Origin: CAVTND01 sp963735955
GTDB taxonomy: Bacteria; Pseudomonadota; Gammaproteobacteria; Burkholderiales; Burkholderiaceae_F
Assembly (NCBI GenBank): GCA_963735955.1
Contig: CAVTND010000020.1
Span: 1-64,000, forward strand
Length of the DNA: 64,000 bases
Direction: 5' to 3'
In this document: positions 9,625 to 18,400 of the stretch, piece by piece
Numbering within the stretch: the stretch's first letter is position 1
Layout of the letters: every line of letters starts with the position of its first letter
Made by a program: the position numbers and the translations under genes
Notes under the pieces: model-generated
What the model saw: the letters and a program-made list of their open reading frames with translations, nothing else
What the model was told of the DNA's origin: nothing
Databases searched by the model: none

Positions 9625-9897
9625 TCACTTCACGTTGCACACTCGCGACGGCGCGATATCGCCGTCGTTCGCCGGAATCGGAAGGCCAGAGCATTGACAT
9701 TCGTACGGGATCTCAGCAGATACCCATTCGCGCCATTCCTTCTCGCTAAGGTTTCGGGTGACCTTGTTGCAGAGCAGGTCGGCCCACGCCTTGGGGGCGG
9801 GCCATCGTCGCACCGTGTTGTCGGTCGCCGTCGACACGATGCTGAAACCGTCCGGGCTGAAGGCAACAGCCTTCAAGGGTCCGGTATGCCCGGAAGA
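9625..9897 (-). pseudogene. C-terminal remnant of a WD40-repeat (nSTAND-type) protein
   Basis: An open frame ends at 9625. From about 9897 it reads as one last WD40 blade (GHTGPLKAVAFSPDG, IVSTATDNTVRRWP) followed by the tail WADLLCNKVTRNLSEKEW, REWVSAEIPYECQC, which is a common C-terminal extension of bacterial AAA/nSTAND-WD40 proteins. Nothing upstream continues it: the frame before 9897 is not protein-like and a plus-strand gene starts at 10047. I take it as the surviving 3' end of a deleted sensor, unrelated at its very end to the large TIR-WD40 protein at 15.4-19.9 kb. Confidence 0.7.
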
Positions 9898-10046
9898 GTC
9901 CCCCGTGCCAGTGAACCCGGTACCTTGGCAAGGGTCTTTCTCTGGCGCATGCTTTCTCAGACGCCGCCCAGCGTGCGAGTTCAAACAAAGCAAGGCAGGG
10001 AGCGCACGGTCAAGCAAACACCGTCCGATCAGAGGGGGGCCTTCAC
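9898..10046. promoter_or_regulatory. upstream region of the unknown plus-strand operon
   Basis: The 150 bases before the ATG at 10047 contain a strong purine-rich ribosome site (AGAGGGGGG, 10031-10039). No clear paired -35/-10 was found by eye. The operon promoter is expected here because the WD40 remnant points the other way. Confidence 0.35.
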
Positions 10047-11762
10047 ATGCCGCGAAAATCTACTCGACGCTCCGTTGGAACGGAGCGCAATTCAGTCCCG
10101 GAAGCCCCTCAGGACTCGAAGACCGGCCGCACAAGGCACGCGAAGGACAAACCAGGCGGCATTCCTGCGCTAGTAGCCCGCGACCTCCCATCCGTCACCA
10201 TCGATGCCGTCCTGGACGTCGCCGTCCCAACGCAAGAGACGGATCCCGCTGCCAAGTCGCCGATCCGTGTTGAGGTTGACGCGACCTTCCTTCAATCTGC
10301 TGTTTTGCGTCAGGCGGTCGCCGAGAACCTGGCGCCGCTGCACGACAAGATTGCCAGGACCTCCCTGCTGGTAAACACGGCTTTCGCTGACTGGCGCCCT
10401 GTGCGCCTGTCAGAAGCAGAGCAAGCTCGCGGACTTTACGTTCCGCCCGAAGCGGATGCAAGCGCGACGGTGAAAGCCGCTATCGAGGCCGGCGTCGATG
10501 TAATCCGGGACGCCAACTCAAGCGCAACCATCCGCTTGCGCAATACGCGCGAACTCAAAGACATCACAAAGGACATCACAAAGCCTGCGCGCCAGCGCGA
10601 GGACGGTGTCCGCGGCGAGGTCCAGCTCGGTCCGCTGATCGAATTGCTTTACAGCAAGCGCAGCGCGACCTCACTGGTGAGCAATCCGATCTACACGAGT
10701 TGCAAAGCCGAGTTCGAGGCTGAGGAGATTCTCAAGCAGGTCACACAGACGCTTGGCGAAGACGGCCCCGACGACGATGAGGAGCCGCAGGATTTGGTGG
10801 ACCTGACCGCTGCGCAGTATGTGGAGGACGCTGTGCACCGGCAGATGGACCCTGCCACCGCGCCAGAGACACGCCTAGCCTACGACAACAAGATTCCGAA
10901 TTCGAGTGGCAAGGACGAGGTGCAGCGGGAACTCCTCAAGACGTTCGTGCTGCGGCCAGGGCCCTCGGACGTCACCTCCTATCACGACTTCCACACCCTG
11001 CAAATTGCTTTCGCAAACGTTTGGACCAAGCTGTTCAACGGAGAAATCGAGAGGCTCGGTCGCGAGCTCTATCGCAGGTATGTCGACCTGAAGGATTTCA
11101 CGGGATCGAAGGATCCGGATTTGAAGGTGTCCACCACGGACGATCTGAGGCGACTGATCGACGAGATCAAGAAGCTGAGCCAGTTCGTCGACGACGAGCT
11201 TCCGAGCGCTCTGCGCCCGGAAGGCAGTCAGGCGCCAACAGCGGGTGGCCTGCCGATAACGCCGGAGAATGTAGCCCGAGGAGGAGTCGCACTCGCGACG
11301 GGCGGAGCGAGCGTGTTCATCGAGTGGGCGTTCAACGAGCTCGTGAAACTGGGCAATCGGCCCCAAAGGGTCCAATGGAACAGTTTCCCGCTTTTGCTCA
11401 ACCCCGGTAGAGGAAACATCATCGAGTTGCTGCCACCCGAGCCAAATGCCGTTTACCCGAGCCAAGTCGAAATCGTGCTTGAAACCGATGCAAATTCGTT
11501 CAAGAAACAACTCGTGTTTCAGCAATGGGATACGGATACCCGGGGACCCATCTTTACGGCGAATGCTCAAAACTGGCCGGCCCCGATTACCAAGAGCACC
11601 TTGCGGGTCAACACCGCGCAGGTCGCCTCCGGAACCATCAAGTTCTTCTCGGAGGACGAGGTGATTTCCGAGGTGCTGCTCGGACGTTATGTGCTCGGCA
11701 ATCTGGCGGAGGTGTTAACCGACCGCACTCGGGTGACATTCCGCTGGAAAGGTCAAAGGTGA
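10047..11762 (+). CDS. unknown 571-residue protein, first gene of the island operon
   Basis: Intact frame, start supported by AGAGGGGGG seven bases upstream. I do not recognise the family. Residues 1-55 are basic and disordered (MPRKSTRRSVGTERN). The middle is mixed alpha/beta with an acidic stretch (EDGPDDDEEPQDL, near residue 240) and helices around FHTLQIAFANVWTKLFNGEI and the coiled LRRLIDEIKKLSQFVDDEL. A Gly/Ala-rich hydrophobic segment (GGVALATGGASVFIEW, about residue 415) could be membrane-associated but is short. The C-terminus is beta-rich (YPSQVEIVLETDANSF, TKSTLRVNTAQVASGT) and looks like a beta-sandwich. Its stop is five bases from the next ATG, so the two proteins are very likely made together and may form one assembly. 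Confidence 0.75.
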   Translation: MPRKSTRRSVGTERNSVPEAPQDSKTGRTRHAKDKPGGIPALVARDLPSVTIDAVLDVAVPTQETDPAAKSPIRVEVDATFLQSAVLRQAVAENLAPLHDKIARTSLLVNTAFADWRPVRLSEAEQARGLYVPPEADASATVKAAIEAGVDVIRDANSSATIRLRNTRELKDITKDITKPARQREDGVRGEVQLGPLIELLYSKRSATSLVSNPIYTSCKAEFEAEEILKQVTQTLGEDGPDDDEEPQDLVDLTAAQYVEDAVHRQMDPATAPETRLAYDNKIPNSSGKDEVQRELLKTFVLRPGPSDVTSYHDFHTLQIAFANVWTKLFNGEIERLGRELYRRYVDLKDFTGSKDPDLKVSTTDDLRRLIDEIKKLSQFVDDELPSALRPEGSQAPTAGGLPITPENVARGGVALATGGASVFIEWAFNELVKLGNRPQRVQWNSFPLLLNPGRGNIIELLPPEPNAVYPSQVEIVLETDANSFKKQLVFQQWDTDTRGPIFTANAQNWPAPITKSTLRVNTAQVASGTIKFFSEDEVISEVLLGRYVLGNLAEVLTDRTRVTFRWKGQR

Positions 11763-11767
11763 ACGAG

Positions 11768-13882
11768 ATGGCAAGCGGCTCTTCCTTCCAGGTGTCCGAC
11801 GTCGGCAGGTCTGCGCACCGCCGCGATGCAGGCGATTCGTGCCGCGCAGGTCACTGCGCGACCGACCGACCCGATCGACGGCTCGAGCCGGCTGTCGGAC
11901 ATGCTGGTCCGACTCGAAAAGCTTCTGTCCGAGAGCTACGCGTTCGACGTCTTCGCGAAGAACGCGATCAACTTCGGGATCATGGTCACCTATCGCCAGA
12001 CCTGGGAGCCGCAGCAGTACCAGGTCGGCGATCTGGTCAAGCACGATCCCGCTCGCTCCCAAGGAAGTCCGCAGGTACACGACGCGCGTCGGTCACCAAG
12101 AAGACGCGCGCCGTGAAGGAGCTGGAGGACAACCTGCAGACGCGCAAGACGGAATCGAGCGACACGACGCGCGTAGACGGAGAGATCGTCAAGAAGGCAC
12201 AGGAGAGGACTCACTTCAATATCGGCGCCGAAGAAACGTTCGGCGGTGACGGCTTTTCGATCAAGGCCACCCAGAGCGGCGGCGGCGATGCGAGCAAGGA
12301 ATCGGCCAACACCAAGAAGGACATCCGCGAGAGCGTCTTGAAGAGCGCCCAGGAATATCGCCAGCAACACCGGGTGGAGGTCGATACCAGCGAGAGCGCC
12401 GAGACAGAAGCAACCACGTTTCACGAAATGCAGAACCCGAACGACGAACTCGCGGTCACGTATCTGTTCTACGAGCTGCAGCGCACGTACCGGATCAGCG
12501 AGCGGATTCACAAGCTGACGCCGGTCATCCTCGTGGCCAACGAGGTGCCGGCACCGCACCAGATCGACGACGCCTGGCTGATCGAGCACGACTGGATCCT
12601 GCGGCGGGCCATCCTGGACGATTCGTTTCGTCCGGCGCTGGACTACCTGACCAAGAGCTTCGTCGGCGCGGAGGTCAACATCCGCATTCTCGAGGCCAAT
12701 GCGATCGCTCAGAAGAACCTCGTCGACAAGCTCAACCAGCAGATCCAGCTGCAGAACGAGGTGCTGTCGAGCGGCGAGCGCGAAGTGCTCGGCGTCGGTC
12801 CGGCAATTCGCGCAGGAGCGAGCAAGAGGAGGGGATGCTGAACACGGTCAAGCGCTTCTTCGATCCGATCGGCATCACCGGCAAGGCGGACACCGGCACA
12901 GTCGACGCGGCCCAGGCGATGGTCGACTACGCCAGGCAAAGGCTCGACCGCGCCGACCGCGAAAAGGCCCGGCTGCTTGGCGCAGCTCGATGTCGCCACG
13001 ACGGCACTGCAGTCAGCGGTCAACAAGCTATCGAGCGCCGTCAAGGAGCACTACGACCGGGTCGCCGAGATCGATCGGCTGCGGCTGCACGTCAAGGAAA
13101 ACATCCTCTATTACATGCAGGCGATCTGGCGCCAGGAGCCTCCGGACCAGCGTTTCTTCCGCCTCTACAACCTCGACGTGCCCATCGTGGAACCCATCAC
13201 GAACGGCGTCACGGTCGAACTAAGTACGCCCAGCGCACCAGTTAACCGCCTCAGTGAACGGCGGCTGATGAACGTTGTGGGTGGCGACGAGACCGTTGTC
13301 GCAAAACTGCCGCTGCCCCCCGTGCAGCTGAAGATCAAGAAGCTGGTGGAGGTCGCCGATCTCGACAACGTGCTTGCCTACAAAGGCAACTACATGGTTT
13401 TCGCGCTGAAGGAGAACAACTACATCACCATGCACATGATGCAGGACTACGTCGACGTGGACGAGGAACTCGTCCTCCGCGATCCGGACGAGCTGGGCAA
13501 CCTATCGCGTCGAGGAAATGCAGAAACTGGCCACGTGCATGTATCGCAAGGGACCGCGATGCATTCGGGAAGTACCTAAACGACTTCAAGCAGGTGCTCA
13601 TCGACCGGCTGACTTCGTCGCGAAAGGACAATGAACTCGTCGATTGTGCCCACCAACTCGCTCTACATCGAGTGTCTGGTCGGCACGCATCCATTGCTGG
13701 AAGACTTCAAGCTGATCCATCGCGCGCTCGACGTGAAGAAAGTGCAGGCCGAGGTGCGCCGTGCAGAACTGGAGAACATTCGACTCGCCGCACGGGCGCT
13801 CGAAGGCGAACGTGAAGATCCGGATATCGAGAAGAAGATCGTCGTTGAAAACGGACCACACGTTTTGATCGGTACGGAATAG
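11768..13882 (+). CDS. unknown coiled-coil protein of about 700 residues, second gene of the island operon (frameshifted)
   Basis: Pieces in three frames join into one plausible protein by removing single extra bases near 11808, 12050, 12790, 12822, 12976, 13503, 13553 and 13644. Order: N-terminal helical part (MQAIRAAQVTARPTDP, SDMLVRLEKLLSESYAF), a beta segment with ITYRQTWEP-like sequence at about 11990, a Lys/Glu/Thr-rich region with ETFGGDGFSIKATQSGGG, a conserved-looking domain NDELAVTYLFYELQRTYRIS and EVPAPHQIDDAWLIEHDWIL, a long coiled coil (LVDKLNQQIQLQNEVL to DREKARLLAQLDVATTALQ), then NILYYMQAIWRQEPPDQRF, and a C-terminal domain ending SLYIECLVGTHPLLEDFK and EREDPDIEKKIVVENG. The architecture suggests a filament, tail or scaffold subunit. 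Family unknown to me. Confidence 0.65.
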
Positions 13883-13922
13883 CCAGCATGGCGTAGGCCG
13901 AAACTAGCGACGCGGAAACCAA

Positions 13923-14993
13923 ATGACGACGATATCGGAGAAAGACCGGGCAACGCACAATCGCGGCAAGGTCGATTTTGTGCCCATTGGTGACTTCGGC
14001 CGGGGCGAAATGTATGCCCTAGCTCGAGTGCTTCCGAGTGAAAGGTTATTGCTGGATGAAGTGCCCATCACACCCTCAAAGAAGTCGCGTCATCAAAATC
14101 GCGCGCGGGCCAGGGCGGTTCTTGCACAAGCCGAGACCGGGCAACGCTTTCCGGACCAGGAAATAGAGAAACTACAGAAACGTTTGCAAAGCAAAGGACG
14201 TCAGGATGCGCTACGCGGGGTCGAGTCGGAGGCGCTTCAGGCGAGTCAAGCCATCGGTGAGGTCCGCCGCTCGAAGCTGGTGAAAGAGGCCAAGGATGTT
14301 CTAGCCAAAGCGGAAAAAGGGCGACCTCTTCCTGAGCGGGACATGGAGAGACTGCAGCAAAAGCTGCTGAGCATGGGACGTCAGGACCAGGTGTCCGGGC
14401 GAGAGTCTGAGGTGCCCCACTTAGCCGATGCGCTGGGTGAGATTCGCCGCTCACGGCTGGTGAAGCAGGCTACGGATGTTCTTGCCAAAGCGGCGAAAGG
14501 AGAGCTTCCTCCGGATGCCGACATGGAAAGATTGCAGCAGCGTTTGCTGAACATGGGACACCAGGACCAATCGCTCGGGGGAGAGTCGGATGGTTTCCAA
14601 TTGGCCTACGCGTTAGGTGAGTTCCGGCGGCTACGAGTGTTGGAGGATGCGAAGGGCATCCTTGCGCGCGCAAGAAAGGGACGGGGGGTTTCGGAGCCCA
14701 ACGTGACCAAACTGCAGGAGGTTTTGACCACCATGGGACGTCAGCAGGAATTACTTGGTGAGGAGAACGAGGAGCGATTGTTGGTCGTCGCCTTGGGTGA
14801 GCTTCGACGTTCACAGCTGGTGAGCCGTGCCAAGAAGGTTCTTGCTCAAGGACGGAAAGGAAACCGTGTATTGGACCCCAGCATTGCCAAGCTGCAGGTG
14901 AGCCTGGTCAGCGTCGGCCGCCAGACTGAACTGCTTGGCGAAGAATCAGAGGAGAAGCAGTTAGCCGCGGCTTTGGGTGAGCTTGGACGCTGA
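13923..14993 (+). CDS. five-repeat helical protein, third gene of the island operon
   Basis: 356 residues, intact. After an N-terminal 55 residues (MTTISEKDRATHNRGK, VDFVPIGDFGRGEMYALARV) come five tandem units of 60 residues, each of the pattern S-x-L-V-x-x-A-K-x-VLAxAxKG, then ERLQQ+L, then SMGRQ, then ES, then LAxALGEIRR. Units start near 14095, 14272, 14452, 14632 and 14812, so the period is exactly 180 bases. They are diverged (roughly half the residues change), unlike the near-identical WD40 units next door, so this is an old array. Predicted all-helical solenoid, likely a binding or spacer protein. The 40-base gap to the upstream gene and shared strand suggest the same operon. Family not recognised. 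Confidence 0.75.
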   Translation: MTTISEKDRATHNRGKVDFVPIGDFGRGEMYALARVLPSERLLLDEVPITPSKKSRHQNRARARAVLAQAETGQRFPDQEIEKLQKRLQSKGRQDALRGVESEALQASQAIGEVRRSKLVKEAKDVLAKAEKGRPLPERDMERLQQKLLSMGRQDQVSGRESEVPHLADALGEIRRSRLVKQATDVLAKAAKGELPPDADMERLQQRLLNMGHQDQSLGGESDGFQLAYALGEFRRLRVLEDAKGILARARKGRGVSEPNVTKLQEVLTTMGRQQELLGEENEERLLVVALGELRRSQLVSRAKKVLAQGRKGNRVLDPSIAKLQVSLVSVGRQTELLGEESEEKQLAAALGELGR

Positions 14994-15414
14994 CAACAAA
15001 CGTCAGGTTCGCCAAGGCCGCTGACGTATTCCGCGCCGCTTCGGTCGTAGGCAACCGCCGATCGGAAGCATTACGTTCGCTCTTTGACCGTTTTCGTTGG
15101 TCCGCTTTCAGACGATGGTGATGTCAGCAACGGGTCGGGTTTTGCCAGTCGTCTCGGTCGCTCAGCTGTACAACTTGAGTCAATCTCGATTGAAGGGCGG
15201 CTGACGTCAAGCGCTACGTCACGCTTGGGTGCCGCTTTTGTCACGCCAAGTGCGTGACATATCGCGGACGCCGGCGGACTACTTGGCGGATCGGCTGGTG
15301 AGGTCGTTACTTCGCCCGGCTGCCGCGAGCCTCGGCAGAGTCGTGTTCCTACACTCCAGGACATAAGACGTGACCGCGCCTGACACGTCCATGACTGGGC
15401 ATGGCGTGCATGCA
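14994..15414. other. gap between convergent island genes, with hairpin
   Basis: No gene supported. A perfect 7-base stem with a 5-base loop lies at 15241-15259 (GTCACGC and GCGTGAC arms), and an imperfect outer copy of the left arm occurs near 15218. It sits between the convergent repeat-protein and TIR-WD40 genes, where a terminator is expected, but no T-run follows on either strand. Confidence 0.35.
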
Positions 15415-18400
15415 TCATGGCGTACTCGCAGTCGATGCTCCCTCGCACACATCCTCGCCGATCCGTTCGGTGGAAAGGATCCTGCCCACGCGAACATCGG
15501 CCTCTGTGATTCGCCTCGTGTCGCCGCGCAGCTTGCGCTGGCAGACTTCGCTAACCAAGTCGCTCGCGCGCGAGACCGAAGGCCAGAACGCATCCCAGAC
15601 GCGGGCCGTCTTGTCCTGTGACGCCGTGACCACGCGCTTGCCGTCGGGGCTGAAGCTGGCGGAGTTGACCGTGCCGTCGTGCGTCATCGCCTCGCCCACG
15701 GGCTTGCCGGTCTCGGCGTCCCAGACGCGGGCCGTCTTGTCCGCCTGACGCCGTGACCACGCGCTTGCCGTCGGGGCTGAAGCTGGCGGAGTTGACCGAA
15801 CTGCCAGTGTGCGTCATCGCCTCGCCCACCGGCTTGCCGGTCTCGGCGTCCCAGACGCGGGCCGTCTTGTCCTCCGACGCCGTGACCACGCGCTTGCCGT
15901 CGGGGCTGAAGCTGGCGGAGTTGACCGCGTCGCCGTGCGTCATCGCCTCGCCCACGGGCTTGCCGGTCTCGGCGTCCCAGACGCGGGCCGTCTTGTCCCG
16001 CGACGCCGTGACCACGCGCTTGCCGTCGGGGCTGAAGCTGGCGGAGTTGACCGCGTCGCCGTGCGTCATCGCCTCGCCCACGGGCTTGCCGGTCTCGGCG
16101 TCCCAGACGCGGGCCGTCTTGTCGCACTGACGCCGTGACCACGCGCTTGCCGTCGGGGCTGAAGCTGGCGGAGTTGACCGAGTCGTCGTGCGTCATCGGC
16201 TCGCCCACCGGCTTGCCGGTCTCGGCGTCCCAGACGCGGGCCGTCTTGTCCTCCGACGCCGTGACCACGCGCTTGCCGTCGGGGCTGAAGCTGGCGGAGT
16301 GGACCCAGTCGCCGTGCGTCATCGCCTCGCCCACGGGCTTGCCGGTCTCGGCGTCCCAGACGCGGGCCGTCTTGTCCTCCGACGCCGTGACCACGCGCTT
16401 GCCGTCGGGGCTGAAGCTGGCGGAGCGTGACCGACGTGCCGTGCGTCATCGCCTCGCCCACGGGCTTGCCGGTCTCGGCGTCCCAGACGCGGGCCGTCTT
16501 GTCCGCCGACGCCGTGACCACGCGCTTGCCGTCGGGGCTGAAGCTGGCGGAGATGACCGAACCGCCGTGCGTCATCGCCTCGCCCACGGGCTTGCCGGTC
16601 TCGGCGTCCCAGACGCGGGCCGTCTTGTCCATACGACGCCGTGACCACGCGCTTGCCGTCGGGGCTGAAGCTGGCGGAGTCGACCGCAGCCGCCGTGCGT
16701 CATCGCCTCGCCCACGGGCTTGCCGGTCTCGGCGTCCCAGACGCGGGCCGTCTTGTCGCTCGACGCCGTGACCACGCGCTTGCCGTCGGGGCTGAAGCTG
16801 GCGGAGTTGACCGCGACTGTCGTGCGTCATCGCCTCGCCCACGGGCTTGCCGGTCTCGGCGTCCCAGACGCGGGCCGTCTTGTCCTCCGACGCCGTGACC
16901 ACGCGCTTGCCGTCGGGGCTGAAGCTGGCGGAGATGACCGGGACTGCCGTGCGTCATCGCCTCGCCCACCGGCTTGCCGGTCTCGGCGTCCCAGACGCGG
17001 GCCGTCTTGTCGCACGACGCCGTGACCACGCGCTTGCCGTCGGGGCTGAAGCTGGCGGAGTTGACCGCACTCGTCGTGCGTCATCGCCTCGCCCACGGGC
17101 TTGCCGGTCTCGGCGTCCCAGACGCGGGCCGTCTTGTCCCCCGACGCCGTGACCACGCGCTTGCCGTCGGGACTGAAGCTGGCGGAGTAGACCGACGTCG
17201 TCGTGCGTCATCGCCTCGCCCACGGGCTTGCCGGTCTCGGCGTCCCAGACGCGGGCCGTCTTGTCCACCGACGCCGTGACCACGCGCTTGCCGTCGGGGC
17301 TGAAGCTGGCGGAGTAGACCGCAGCCGTCGTGCGTCATCGCCTCGCCCACGGGCTTGCCGGTCTCGGCGTCCCAGACGCGGGCCGTCTTGTCGCCCGACG
17401 CCGTGACCACGCGCTTGCCGTCGGGGCTGAAGCTGGCGGAGTTGACCGCGTCAGCCGTGCGTCATCGCCTCGCCCACGGGCTTGCCGGTCTCGGCGTCCC
17501 AGACGCGGGCCGTCTTGTCGCGCGACGCCGTGACCACGCGCTTGCCGTCGGGGCTGAAGCTGGCGGAGTAGACCGCCTGCTCGAATGGCCTGAACAGTCG
17601 TGCGCAGGAGGCTGCCATCGGCCGCGCGAGACAGCGACGGCGCAGCAGTAGCGTGGGCTGGGTGAAGCCAAGAGGATCTGGTCGCCAGAACCCCCAGGCG
17701 CAGGCCCTGATCAAACAGCTTGGCGTCTGCCGCGCTTCCGCAGCCGCCGACAGCACCAAGGATGTCTGCACGCTCACTTCGCGCGTTTGCATCACGATCC
17801 ATACCACGAAACCCAGCACCACGAGCGCAGCAGCAGACAGTCCCCATGCCGCACGCCGTTGAAGCTTGGCACGTGCCGCCTGCTGTTCGCGCAATCTGCT
17901 GGAGCTGCTCCTCGCGCTCTTGCAGCTGCCTGCTGGTCGCGCTGGCGGCATGCGGCAAGATAGTCTCGGTCGATGGGCTCGAATCGGCCTTCCAGCCGCT
18001 CATCGGACAACAGCGCTTCGGCCGCCTGGAGCCGGTGCGCGGTGTGCACCAGCAGCGCCTCATCGCCATGGCTTCGCTGCCAGTCGTTGGCGGAGCGCCG
18101 CATCGATTCGGCCGCCGACAGGGCCGCGACAAACTCACGCAGCCAACGCTCCAGTGTCTCCCACTGGCGCAGCAGGGCTTCGTGCGCCACTTCGACCACT
18201 TCGATCGGTTCACCGCCGCCGGCCATGCGGACGAAAATCGCTCAGCAGCAGCCGCTGCTCGATCAGCCGCGACGACCAGGGCATCGGCCTGCGGCAGCTT
18301 GGCGCGCAGGGCATTGCGCGAGGCCACCCGGCGCTTCCAGTCGCCGGTATCGGGGTCGACCGTGGCGATGTAGGGAAAGATCTGCTGCAGCAGGCGTTCC

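Noticed and set aside
15071..15448. A 125-codon minus-strand frame downstream of the WD40 gene
   Set aside because: Composition is not protein-like, there is no ribosome site and it overlaps the end of the sensor gene in another frame.
15753..17533. Plus-strand open frames across the WD40 array
   Set aside because: They are antisense shadows of repeated codons; no ribosome site, and they reproduce the same translated pattern in each unit.
15600..17580. CRISPR-like or minisatellite array
   Set aside because: The units are 126-127 bases with only short variable windows and encode WD40 blades on the minus strand; no cas genes are nearby.
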